The translations under genes were made by a program, and so were the position numbers. A model generated the notes under the pieces. The model was not told the DNA's origin and did not search any database. It saw only the letters and a list, made by a program, of their open reading frames with translations. A stretch of 64,000 nt of DNA from Tetranychus cinnabarinus (taxonomy: Eukaryota; Arthropoda; Arachnida; Trombidiformes; Tetranychidae): NCBI GenBank assembly GCA_022266195.1, contig WHVY01000003.1, forward strand, positions 3,782,001 through 3,846,000, read 5' to 3'. Shown piece by piece: positions 37,413 to 48,793 of the stretch. Position 1 is the first letter of the stretch. Each line of letters opens with the position of its first letter.

Positions 37413-37744
37413 CTTTGGTGTTTAAATTCAATGTATGCAGCGGTTTTGCTGAATCTTTACGATCCTAAACTTATAAAATAAAACAATAAGGTCAATTTAT
37501 TAAAACACTAATTAATAAAGATGTAAAATTTAGAAGACACCATTAAATCGGATTTATTTCAAAAAAGAAAGGCTGGTTTCTTATTCTTTCTCTTGCCTAG
37601 ATATAAGCCAAATTTACCAACAGCCACTGAAAATATTTCAGGGTAGAGAAAAAATTGTTTGGTGACTCGACAGATAGCGCCAGTTGCGTTTTTAGCGCCA
37701 TCTGGAGTATTTCGTTTAAATAGTATTTATTTATTTCACATTTT

Positions 37745-38276
37745 GGTAAGGTCCTAGGATTGGTAACACTGGCGTGGCTTCACAAGACTTTTAAATTTTT
37801 ATCCAATGGAATTTACTCTGAGTTTCTTGGTGAGTTGAAGTTTTATTGGCACTCTTAAATTCATTAATATTTAATAATAGCTGATCATGGACATTCTTAA
37901 ATGAAAAATAAAACAAGAAAACGCGGTTAACAAAAGTAAAGGGTAAGGGTGGCTTGAGGATTAAGGAAATGAAGGTGACAAAGTGATGACTGATTACTTT
38001 ACAATATCCTGGTTTTTCTGGTAGAAGACTATGTCATATTGGCGGGTTAATCATTATTTTTGCAAGTGATTAAAGCATGGTTGACTCTAATTTCTTCGCC
38101 GATCTAACTATTTTCATATCGATCTAACTAGCATAATCAACTATAATTTAATATTAATGAATTTAAGAGTGTCAATAAAACTTCAACTCACCAAGAAACT
38201 CAGAGTTAATTCCATTGGATAAAAATTTAAAAGTCTTGTGAAGCCACGCCAGTGTTACCAATCCTAGGACCTTACC
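37745..38276. mobile_element. Foldback/MITE element, 532 bp, with 8-bp target duplication
   Basis: Inverted terminal arms of about 135-150 bp begin GGTAAGGTCCTAGGATTGG and end with its complement. Only a few mismatches are visible across the first ~130 bp (for example GGAATTTACTC against GGAATTAACTC). The element is flanked on both sides by the same 8 bp, CACATTTT (37737-37744 and 38277-38284). The interior (about 37890-38140) is unique and non-coding. An 8-bp duplication is typical of hAT, P and Merlin families; ends starting with GG fit Merlin better than hAT. Non-autonomous. It lies 333 bp upstream of the RAP1 start codon. Confidence 0.85.
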
Positions 38277-38284
38277 CACATTTT

Positions 38285-39294
38285 TATATTGAATGATTCA
38301 TTAAACCTCTTAATTTAAGAATCTTAAATAAATATAAATACTATTAGTATTCATTCCATGCTTAGCATGATGAATGTTTTTTTAAACAGTGAATCAATTT
38401 AAATTTGAGTCAACTTTATCCACCATTAAGTGAATGAACACTAGTAAATAAACTTCAATCAAATAACTCATGATTTCTTTTATTTGTTCTTGTTGGTGTT
38501 ATCTTTTTATTATGACGATTAGTTGAATTATTTTGACAAGATGCTTGTTTTGACAGTAAACAGAACACACAGAAAAAAATTGTTTCTTGATCAATGTGAT
38601 TATAATTTAATTGCCGGTTAGTTTTATCTTCTTTTGGAGTTGCAAATTTCAATATTTTACTCGAGTTGCTCCATTTTAACCTAAAAATTTACAATTACGA
38701 TTAAAATGGATCAAATCCTGATATGGAATTGGAAGCCTTTTGTATTTATTATATATTGATTACCAGTTTAATTAAGATATCTCTTTTGTTATGCATTCAG
38801 ATAGCTTGACTGATGAAATTAAGTAAATCCAAGAGAAATGAATTGGTCAATAAGATGAGACAGATTCCAAAAGAATCACATTATTGTTCATTAGCTAATC
38901 AATCAATGGTCAACTTGATGAATGAACTAAATTAGTTCTCAAAAATTTTCTTGAAATGTTCAAGATTAGGTCAACATTAAAAAACAGCTCATACTGTAAA
39001 TAGTGTCATAGTAAACTCAAATAATTAACTAAAAGAGATGTGGATATGGAGATTTGTCAGTTTCTTTCAAAACTGTTCAGATAATTGAAAGATTATTACT
39101 AGATTGGCCTACAAACACATCCAAACATAATCATGAAACATTGGATAAATTTGATTTGTTTCAAGAGGACAGATTTAAATCGAATGGTACGGAAAAAATT
39201 GAATATTAAATATCCAGGCTCAATATAAAATCATGTCGATGGTTTTCATTGATGATTGTATAATTTTTAGGATAGATTAGACAATCTGGACAAA
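38285..39294. other. Intergenic, nothing definite
   Basis: AT-rich. A 65-codon minus-strand open stretch at 38455-38652 has no motif. No further repeat recognised. Confidence 0.4.
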
Positions 39295-39589
39295 CTAAAC
39301 AGTTGTTTCTCTGAAAACAGGAACTTCTTTATCACCACACATTACGCATACATATCGAGTACCAGTTTCATCCTTAATACCAGAAGCTTCATCTTTATCA
39401 TCATTTAAATTGGTTTCTTTGCGATTGTTGTTGTTTCCAGAGTAATCTTTTCCTGATTGGCTTTGAGTGTCGTCTTTTGTACCTAAAAATGTAACAAAAA
39501 TGAGATGTTAGTGCCAAAATTTGAAAATAAACTTGATTACTGAGTTGGTTACCAGAAAGGATTGAGCCTGAAACTGATTTAAGGTACAT
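39295..39589 (-). CDS. Small two-exon acidic protein with CxxC tail, unknown function
   Basis: I do not recognise the family. Exon 39589-39553 encodes 'MYLKSVSGSILS', with donor TCTG|GTAACC. A 70-bp intron ends TTTTTAG, and exon 39482-39295 continues in phase to a TAG stop, 74 residues in all. The second exon is Asp/Asn/Lys-rich ('GTKDDTQSQSGKDYSGNNNN', 'ETNLNDDKDEASGIKDE') and ends 'GTRYVCVMCGDKEVPVFRE'-TTV, with a single CxxC pair. The reading frame of exon 2 is the only one open across it. The short exon 1 could instead be the tail of a longer upstream exon set, though a stop lies seven codons upstream in frame. It lies 3' of INPP5A on the same strand. Confidence 0.42.
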
Positions 39590-40167
39590 GCAATCAGTTG
39601 ATGAGATTCAAGCGACCATTTGGTGCGTACAAAATAAAGTTGGTGCTGGTAAAGCGTCTTTAACTCATATTTTGAAAGATTGATAATCATCTCATGAAAA
39701 AGCCGTTGTCTTGATGTGACAAAGGCCAAAAACTGTAACAATTTTTTCATTATCGTTTGTATCAATCAAAATATTTGCAAAAAAACTGTGCTCAGATGAG
39801 AAATGTGGTTTAACAAGCCAAGATGCATTTAAAGGCACTAAAGGATTCAACAAATTGGAGGATAAAAAAATAAAGAAAGAACAAAAACAACTTTAACAAT
39901 AATTAAGTTAATTTAAAATTGTCCAAGACTGAGTCGGTATTCTGGATTGTTAAGTATAACGGTGATTATTTATCAATTTCAAATCAAGGCAGGGTAACAA
40001 TAAGAAAAAACAGACTTTGTTTAAACAGGCTTTGATAAAATAATGGAAATGATGATCTAGATGAGGAATAAAAAACGGTTGAGTGTGCAATGGTGACAAG
40101 ATTGTCTCGAGAGTTGATTCAGTTGATTCACTTTCATTTCGCTTGCCTTTTCCAGTCTGCCTTCAAT

Positions 40168-43100
40168 TTACAACAAGGAGCAAAATTTAGGACAAGATTC
40201 TCGTCGTTTGTTATTGATCATTTTTGAGTTACTCTTGGTATTTATTTTCTTGGAACTTAAGTTTGATTTGCTTTCGATACCATTTGCAGAGAAATCAGAA
40301 TCTAAAGGTTGTTTGCTATTGGCAATGTCTGGGTTTAATTCATTCATATCTTCTTGGCCATCATTCAACTCTAAGCTTTCCTTAACATCACTTAATCGAT
40401 GTTCAAGTGAATGATGTCCTTTTGACTTTTTTGGTCTATCCAAATAATTTGATTTCAACTCAGTTTCCATTGGATAATCCGATGTACCAAATTTACCCGT
40501 ATTACTTTGATTGCTATTTTGAAGGTTAACATTATTTAGATTATTGAGATCTACAGGTAAATCAGAATACCATTCTTCTGATGAGCTTGAATGATGACTC
40601 GTTAATCTGCTTGATGAAGCTTTGGTTAAATTACAGGTTGACTCTCGAAACAAACGAAACAACTCTTGGGTTTTATGGTACCAATCTTGATTGTGATAAA
40701 TTGGTTTGCAACTTGAGACAGCTGAAGCTGTTCTACGTGCTTTAGGGTGTGATTTGATAGGCCGACTGATTGAGGGAATGGAAAAAGTTCTCAGGCGTGG
40801 TTTAGATCTATCACTATTATTATTTTCATAATCACAATCATGCAAGGAATCATCTCGTTTTCGTTTGGGTAACAATGCAAAACCACTTCGCCATTTACCT
40901 GCACTGGAAACCAGTTTAAACCACAGAGAAATAGGCTGATGAAAAGGAAAAAAAGACAAAAATTAATATGAATGATCATAATATACGTATAATGTACATG
41001 TAACCAAAGAAACTCACCTTGTGATCACCCATTGGAACATTTTTTCCAATCATTTCATATTTAACACAATTTTCCGATGAGTTGCACTGACTCTACAAGA
41101 ATAAATTGATGAATTAATTTAATAATTGATTAGACAATTCAATTTAAATACAAGTACATGATGCTTGATAGGATACCTTAATTAAATCCATGGCAGACTT
41201 GTTCATAAGGATTCTATCACACCAAGCAGGACATCGAGTTCTCATGTAAGATGAACTTGTTGTTTCTTCAGTGAACGGATAACTTGGAGGGAAACTAATT
41301 TTACATTCAAATAGTAGATCTTCAAATGATTTAACCTCTTTGTCCAGGTCTAGAAGCTATTAAAATTAAAATGAAATAGAGTAAATTAGAGTAATTAAGG
41401 GCCTTTTTGTACGAAATAGATTGTGACAAATTTAAACTGCAACTAACCCAATCATGATTTTTCTCATTGAGAAAAATTCCGTCATGATCAATAAGATCAA
41501 ATACTTTTTTCTCGAGGGTTAATACCGTTTTATCGTCCGATTGAGGATCATTATAAAGTATCTTTTCTATGGCACCATCATTTTTATTTCTCATTTGTAC
41601 TTCGGCGAAATTTTGAGTGATTCTCTGCAAGAGGAAAAAATTGAAATTAAATTCACCGAATTTCACTTTTAAGACCTTTTGATATTTTACCTGGATAACA
41701 GCTTTAGTATCTAGTCTAAAATTGAAATCTCCAAAAATGAATAGAGGAACTTTTTCGTAGACATCATTCGCAAATCTATCCAAAACATATTGTAAAGCAT
41801 TAAACCTTATTGTTGAGTAAGATGAAGGAAACTGTAAAGAAAAAAAAGGAAATTATTAAAAACTAATTGTTTAAAGTGTAAAATTAATTATTTTTCCCAG
41901 TTAATTAGATCACATAGGTGTAAGCATTCCAGTGAGTTCACTGCGTCTAAATCGGTGGAGTTACTTTTACTCTAAAACGATACTAACGATATTGAGTTTA
42001 TAAAAAACCAATCACTAATGTGTGGTGAAATGACTGATATGAGTAAAGTTGGCTTACTGCTTAGACCTAAATTTTGCGAGTGATAGAATGGAAGAGTTAG
42101 AATTCCGAATTCAGTTTTGAATGGTTAATTAAAAAGGGTGGGAAATCACTAATAATCGATCCTATCAAATGGAAAAAAACTAATTTCATGAAAGGTGGCG
42201 TCAAAAAACCATGCTAGGTCTTATCAAAAGTTCCGTAAGTTTTCTCGTTCGACCACAATTGCGCTTTAAAGATAAAACTATTTTAGTGATATTTCGTGAA
42301 CACAACATGATAACTGTTAGAACTTTTACCAAACTTTTATTAAGACCTAAAATAGTTCTTTGATGTTGCCTTTCATACGTTTATTTACATTTATCGATAG
42401 AATCGATTAATTATAGTCTAACAAAATTTTCTCCATGCTATGGATTTTTTGCGAAAAAATGAATAAATCGAATAGAATTCCAAGGTAAAGATTCGATATT
42501 ATAATACAAAAACTAACATTTATTTTTACTCAACCTAATATTCCCACTTATCTTAATTAAAAAGTCCGAAACGAAATCTTTGAGGAAAGCAAAAAAACAG
42601 TTGTTCTGTTCAGGTTTAGTCTGTACTATTCAGCCAATTTTTCCTGCGAAGCCACCCGATTGGTAAGAATAAGGTTTTGAATCTTTACCACTTCGTTAGG
42701 AAAACATTGTTAGTACTACCGGGTTACAAATAATATGAAACTTTTTCAAAATTAATCACACGTCAGGTTCTGATTCTTTATTATAATTAGATCTTTAAGA
42801 AGTCAATGGAAATATTAGGAAAATAAATTTTAAAGATCAATCTTATTTTTATTAAAATAACTTTTTCATGAGATTTTAAAAAGTCGAATTTTTATTGACT
42901 TATATTAATTTCAATAATAATAAATTAAGTGCTTGAGTCATGAATGATAAAATGATTTGAATGACTAAAACTAGTGAAACCAGGTTGATTCCGTGATAAG
43001 TTCATACGCTAGTCAAGACATAATAACTGTGATTAATTTTGAAAATTTTTGAAATACCACAATTAATTTCATCACCATATGCACTCTAATTCCCATTAAT

Positions 43101-46100
43101 TTTGAGCATTGTTATTGTAAAGTGCAAAGCAAATTAAATGCTTAACAAATTGAACCTCGAGAAGAAAACGAATTAAGGAAAAGTACGTCAAATCTGTTGT
43201 CATCAGCAAATCAACTTGACAAATCAAGATTAATAGGTAAATTAAACTTGAAGAAGAGGAATTTATTTAGCAAAAAGAAATGAAAACAAGCAAGCAAACC
43301 AGTTGAGATGTTTGTGTAAACGCAATCGCGATTATTTAAAGGCAAAGTACAAAAAGATCAATATCAATAAGACGAGCTTTCGAGTTGAAACTTATTTGGA
43401 TAAGAAGAAGAAATAGTTTTCTTAATTCATCAAAAATCATAGTAATCATTTGATGGACCAATCAAAGATAATTCAAGAGCAAAGCTTCAATCAATTGTAC
43501 CATTAAGTGGCTAGTTAGGAAATTACATGGAAAATTGATGACCATTAAGTTTTACACTGAAAGACATTAAATGAGGTATAAATTAGTTTAAATTGTTTTC
43601 TTTGGATGCAATTAATTTGTGCGCTTGGAATAAATGAATTTTTAAATTAACCATAAGAGGAAGATGATGATATTATTAGTGGCAATTGAAATCATTAATT
43701 GCACATTATACAATAGTATAATATATTTAGTAAATTATCTGAGCAAGAAACAGTTATCATACGATCAAGACTAAGATGAAGATGAGCAAGATTTATTGTT
43801 TGTTATGAGAATCGTTGAATATTGTTGACATTGGTTATGATAAGTGGATACAAAACTAGATTAATTTACTTGAAACGATTAATTCTGAAAGTGTTGTCAA
43901 AAGATTTGTTTAACAGTTAATTGTTTGACAACTTGTGAGGCAAGTTCATTTGAATTATGATTCTGGTGTTAGAGAATCTGGGAAAATTGGAAAACAATTT
44001 ATCATGTTAATAATAGAAAGTAGGAAAATGTTGATCAAGTTACAGAAAAAGGTTTAGGTAACAATGAAAGTTATTTTGAATTGCAATCAAATTATTTATA
44101 ATAGCAATAGTTATTTTCAATTGTACTAATGTGGATAATTTAAGCATATCTTCAAATATTGAATATAATTTTCCTTAACAAATATATTTTTTCAAATTTC
44201 AGTAATCAATTGGGCGAAACAATGGTTAGTTTGAGTGAAAGATTGAAATGGTAAAATTGATTGAGTAAAGATTATAAACAATTATATAATCAATAATAAT
44301 GATTGTTGTCAGAGACTGATCTAATTAATGCTGTCAGATATGAATTGTGAACATAGTTTGCAGATAAAAATGGTTGTAAGAGCAATTAAAATTGACATGA
44401 ACAATGAAATTGTTGACAATTTTAATTTAAATTTTTCTTTTCTTCTTCTCTTTCCATGTAATGAAGTTGATTTCTGAATGTAAAGAAGAGCGTAAAAAAG
44501 CAACAAAATTTCAAGGATAAAAATTTGGAGGTTAAAATGAAGACACGCTAATGAATTTAATGCACAATCAAATCACGTCAACATGATTATAAGAATAATA
44601 AAATAGATGTAATCAAGATAGTCTTGGAAATAAAAAAATAACAGACAGAAAATAAACAGACTTACCGATTCCATGGCAATGAAATTGGAAGCATCATGAA
44701 AGAGATGAATATTGGTTAAATCGTAAATAGTATCGTTGCAAAACCATCGAGTTCTCATGAAACCCTTCCGTGACCATTTGCACTGTAAATATTAAAACAA
44801 GTGGAAAATAAAATTCAATTGATGTTTCATTGACTGAACCAAAATTGTACAATCTGACAAATTGAACAATGGGTAAATGATGGGTAAAGTGAACAAAAAT
44901 GATTGAGGCTAACCTCTGGAAAAAATTCTTGAGGGAATTTGGCTTTTTCTTTGAAGGAAACTGCTTCAATATTTCCGGAAAATATTTCTTTTCCAAGAAC
45001 TGGATGAAAGTTTCGATCTGAATTGAAGAGATACAGAGAAAATCATTTGGCAAAAATGATAAACAATCAATAATTGTACTACACAGTTGGCAAACATAAT
45101 ACAAAAATGAATTGTTTGAACCATCAAACTAATTTGCGTCAAAATTCTCTTTCATGTTCGCCATTTTTTTGCAACGAAAAGGCCAGAAAACTGAGAGCAA
45201 AAACATTTTTTTCTACGAATTTGTATTGTCACCTTGAAAATTCCAAATTTTGACGTTCTTTAAAGCTTCATGAATAAAGTAGAAACTTCCAAGAGCCTAG
45301 AAAGGAGAGATGAGAAAAGTAAAGACATTAAACATTGATGTTGAATTTTGAATAGAAGAAGAATGCGAAAAGGGCGAAAAGGACGGACAAGATGGAGATC
45401 GAAAAGGAAGAAGCAAATGAATTTTTGATTTGTAAGGTTCTTTATGTTAACATTCAATTTCTTAATGACTTCCCCTTAGCCAATAAATTGATCATTTTCA
45501 CAATCAACTCTGTATTGAAGAAAATTGTAGGAAACTCTTTGGAGTAAATTTATCAATTATAACACAAAAGGTTTCCATAGTCAACTTAACACATACACAA
45601 GACAAAAGTTCAGGGCTACGAAGAAACAGAAATGGCAGAAAGTAACAATAAAAAACGGTTTCCCTTTAAATTGAGATAAAATAAAAGTATAATGATGGCG
45701 ATGAAAGATATATTGGCTTATGTAGCATTCAGTTGAATGAGTGAAACCTTAAGATAACTATGGCTTCGTTGTATTATGACAGTTCCTTAATATACTTTCA
45801 CTCAGTTTTATGGTTATTTAATAGTGATCAAGGTAATCGTTAGTCTATTTGTTTTTCGCGTCATTCCTTGAAGATTTGTTTAAGCTCATTTGTTTCTCTT
45901 CCTTTTGTCCTTCCTCGATATTCAAAGTCCTTTTCGTCCATTTTTCCCCTTTGCTTCAGATTAAAATTCCAAATTCATTTACCGTGAAGTTCTTGGTGCA
46001 AGTAAAGTCTTCATCCAGAAAAACTCGAGCATTTGAATAGTTTTGCAAAGTCTCGCTTTCGACGAGGTAGCTAAAGGAATAACAAGAAAAGAAAAATTTC

Positions 46101-47655
46101 ATTAAAATTTGAATCAAATGAATATTTAAAGATGAGAGAAGATCAAGGTTTAGGTTAATTAAATCGCAGATCGGCTGTGCTGATAATTGTGCGATTAATG
46201 CACATTTTTATTGTATAATTTTGATCAACAGTTTGATGATAAAAAAGGTTACTTGAGTTATTAAACAGAAAGAACTGCTAATGATGATTCATGATTTAGT
46301 TTCAATAACAAAGTGTACAACACAACTGATGCTATTTTTGAATTGATATTGCTGTTGTTACACGGGCGTAATTAAAAAGATGCGAACTGTAAAGCTTAAC
46401 TAATGTAAGGATATCAACGATATAAATCATAGCAATAAACACTCGGTAGATCCGCATTTGCAGCTTGTAAACTCAGTCGATAACCCAATTTGTTACTAGA
46501 GACAGTAATTTTAGATAAAATTGTACTGTTGAAAGCTTGCAATTAGCTATTTTCACATTTCAACCTAAAATTACTGTCGATTGTACAAAATTACGCTATC
46601 AGCTGTGTTTACAGGTAGCAAATTTAAATCGTGAGTGTATAAACATTAAGTGATGTGTCTAGCAATGAGTGTAGTGATTAGAATGAACATGATATAATCA
46701 AGTTATAATAAAGCTGATTGAATTGTTATCATCAAAGGGTGAGTTAGATACGTTTTATGTGACGATTTTTTTCCATTATTTTTACTGCAAGATTTCGCGA
46801 TTCAATCAACGATTAAATAATTTGAGTAAAACCTGTTTGGCTATCATCAAGCCTTTTCAACATCACCGAATCTGGAAAAGGATTTTAATTAACGCGGTAA
46901 TTATGGCTACAAGCATAAACTTACTTGACAAATTGCTGTACATTTTTCATGGATATTTCATAAGTTTTTCCGCCAACCTCTTGACAGTGTAATGCTATAA
47001 ACATTGGATTCTTTTGACTGATGGTCTACCAGTTGAGATGACGAGTTGATACGTTTAATTGGTGGAAAGAAAGGAGAGAAAAAATTGGAAAGGTAATGAG
47101 TCAACTTTGCAATAGATAATGTTCAATTAGAAAATACGAAGACACCGAATAATTACCTTGAAAAATTCATCGAGCCACAATTTAAGAAGACCTTCAGGCT
47201 GAACAGAATAATGTTTTTAAGTTGATTGGAAGTGATTGGGAAGAGGAGAAAAAGGAGAATAGAAGATAAGAAAACCAAACAAATTGGTTATTTTGTTTAT
47301 GCAACAAAAAGAAAAACAAGTTTCAATATTGAAAGAAGAGGGAAACAAAGAAATAATGAGCAAAAATACAAAGATTCACACTAGATTGGCTGGTAAACTC
47401 TAAATTGAATAAAGTAAATTATTTTCTCTTAGATTCAGCTTTTTTTCCTTTCATCAATCAAATTAATTATTGAAGCAGGTAGATGACATTGATATTGATT
47501 GATCAAAGCAATCAAGTAGAAACAGAGAAGGGGAGCAAGAAGACGTAAAATAGGAATAAGAAAAAATAATGACTTACATCTTCAAATAGGGAACCAACGT
47601 TAGCAGTTATTAAAAGGAAGGTACATTCCGTGTTCGAAGAGCTAGTTGCAGACAT
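40168..47655 (-). CDS. INPP5A: Type I inositol polyphosphate 5-phosphatase with long C-terminal extension
   Basis: Twelve exons, downwards: 47655-47578, 47198-47157, 47025-46925, 46070-45983, 45296-45233, 45017-44914, 44782-44666, 41831-41691, 41624-41448, 41356-41177, 41092-41018 and 40935-40168; 644 residues, one frame. Removes the 5-phosphate of Ins(1,4,5)P3 and Ins(1,3,4,5)P4, ending calcium signals. Family signatures in order: 'TANVGSLFED', 'FIALHCQEVGG', 'ALGSFYFIHEALKN', 'CKWSRKGFMRTRWFC', 'NIHLFHDASNF', catalytic 'FGDFNFRLD' (about 231-239), 'CPAWCDRIL' (about 346-354), 'NVPMGDHKPISLW'. Human INPP5A is 412 residues; here the last exon adds roughly 230 Ser/Asn/Lys-rich residues before the C-terminal CAAX box, CSLL. 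The 2.8 kb intron (41832-44665) is empty as far as I can see. One acceptor (47025, after GGTAG) was chosen for phase and homology. Confidence 0.95.
46500..46578. repeat. Small inverted repeat in an INPP5A intron
   Basis: GACAGTAATTTTAG (about 46500) and its exact complement CTAAAATTACTGTC (about 46565) form 14-bp arms around a ~50-bp loop. It could be a worn MITE or chance in AT-rich DNA. No target duplication is evident. Confidence 0.35.
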
Positions 47656-48744
47656 TGACTCAATAGTTGACAAAACAATAAGTTAATGAGAAACTAAAAT
47701 CACACAAGATGCAAACAAATAAAAAGTATCAAGTTAAAATAAAAAGACAACTTGCGAACAGTTATATCAACAATTAAGATCGAAGAGAAGCAAAAAGCTC
47801 AGAGAAATATTGTAGGACTACATTGCTAAGGAATAAAAGGATGGACTACTGGAGAGATTAAAAATCGCAATTCTCACAAATTATACCAAATACTTTAACC
47901 AAAATAATATTATACACAATTTATTGATTAGTCAAATCCCAGTCCGTCCATACACCAATCAGAAATGAAAATAAACTTTAATAAATATGAGAGAAGCATA
48001 ATACAGCTTAGAGGCGCCACACCTAAACATAGTACATAAAGAGGATACGAGAGTTGTGGTGAGAAATGGAAGTAAACTGAGGAGGGAAATATGAATACAC
48101 AAGACACCAGTAAAACTGTCAATCGTTATTCAAAGATGAATATCTTCTGATTCATTTCAAAAATTACAGTAATTTTTGCTTAAATATTATTTTCAATAAT
48201 TTCAGATTTTACATGGTAATTTAATAGAGTTTATTTTAGATTAAACATGCAATAATAACAATTTAAGATCAATACTTTACTGAAATCGATAGAGTGATTT
48301 TGTAAGGTTGTTTTAGATTTGATTAAATTTCACATTCATTCGGACTCAATTTGTTTTTCATGTAAGACTTTTCAAATAAAATCCGAGGTTGATGCTAAAA
48401 ACAAATTTTTCTATAAGACAAGTTTGAAATACCATAATTTGTTTACAATTATTGTTTGGTTAAAGAGAGATACCAGGTAATGACAGTATCTAGAAATAGC
48501 TTATTTGTACTTTTCACCGGACAACGTATTAACGAAATACAGATTTGACTTCACTCCTCTTCAATTAGGGACGATTGACAAATTTATTGTCATAATGACA
48601 GTGTCATTATCTGATATTTCACTGTTTCTGTATAAAAATATGTAGGATTACAGCAATTTTGAATGGATTTACATTTATCTAAAATAGATGCAGCAATCAT
48701 TTATACAACAATGTGTTTAATTGTGTTAAAAGGAAAAGTGTGCC
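47656..48744. other. Intergenic between INPP5A and DGAT1
   Basis: AT-rich. No coding exon, repeat or RNA gene recognised. It contains the INPP5A promoter side and the DGAT1 3' side. Confidence 0.4.
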
Positions 48745-48750
48745 TTTATT
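48745..48750 (-). terminator. DGAT1 polyadenylation signal
   Basis: TTTATT on the plus strand reads AATAAA on the minus strand, 43 bp downstream of the DGAT1 stop codon. Position and sequence are canonical. Confidence 0.55.
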
Positions 48751-48793
48751 TGGTGTATAATTTTATTTATAAAATTTTGTTTTTCCTCGCAAA

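Noticed and set aside
46723..46992. 89-codon plus-strand frame
   Set aside because: It is antisense to INPP5A exon 3 (46925-47025), whose minus-strand reading gives the conserved 'FIALHCQEVGG'.
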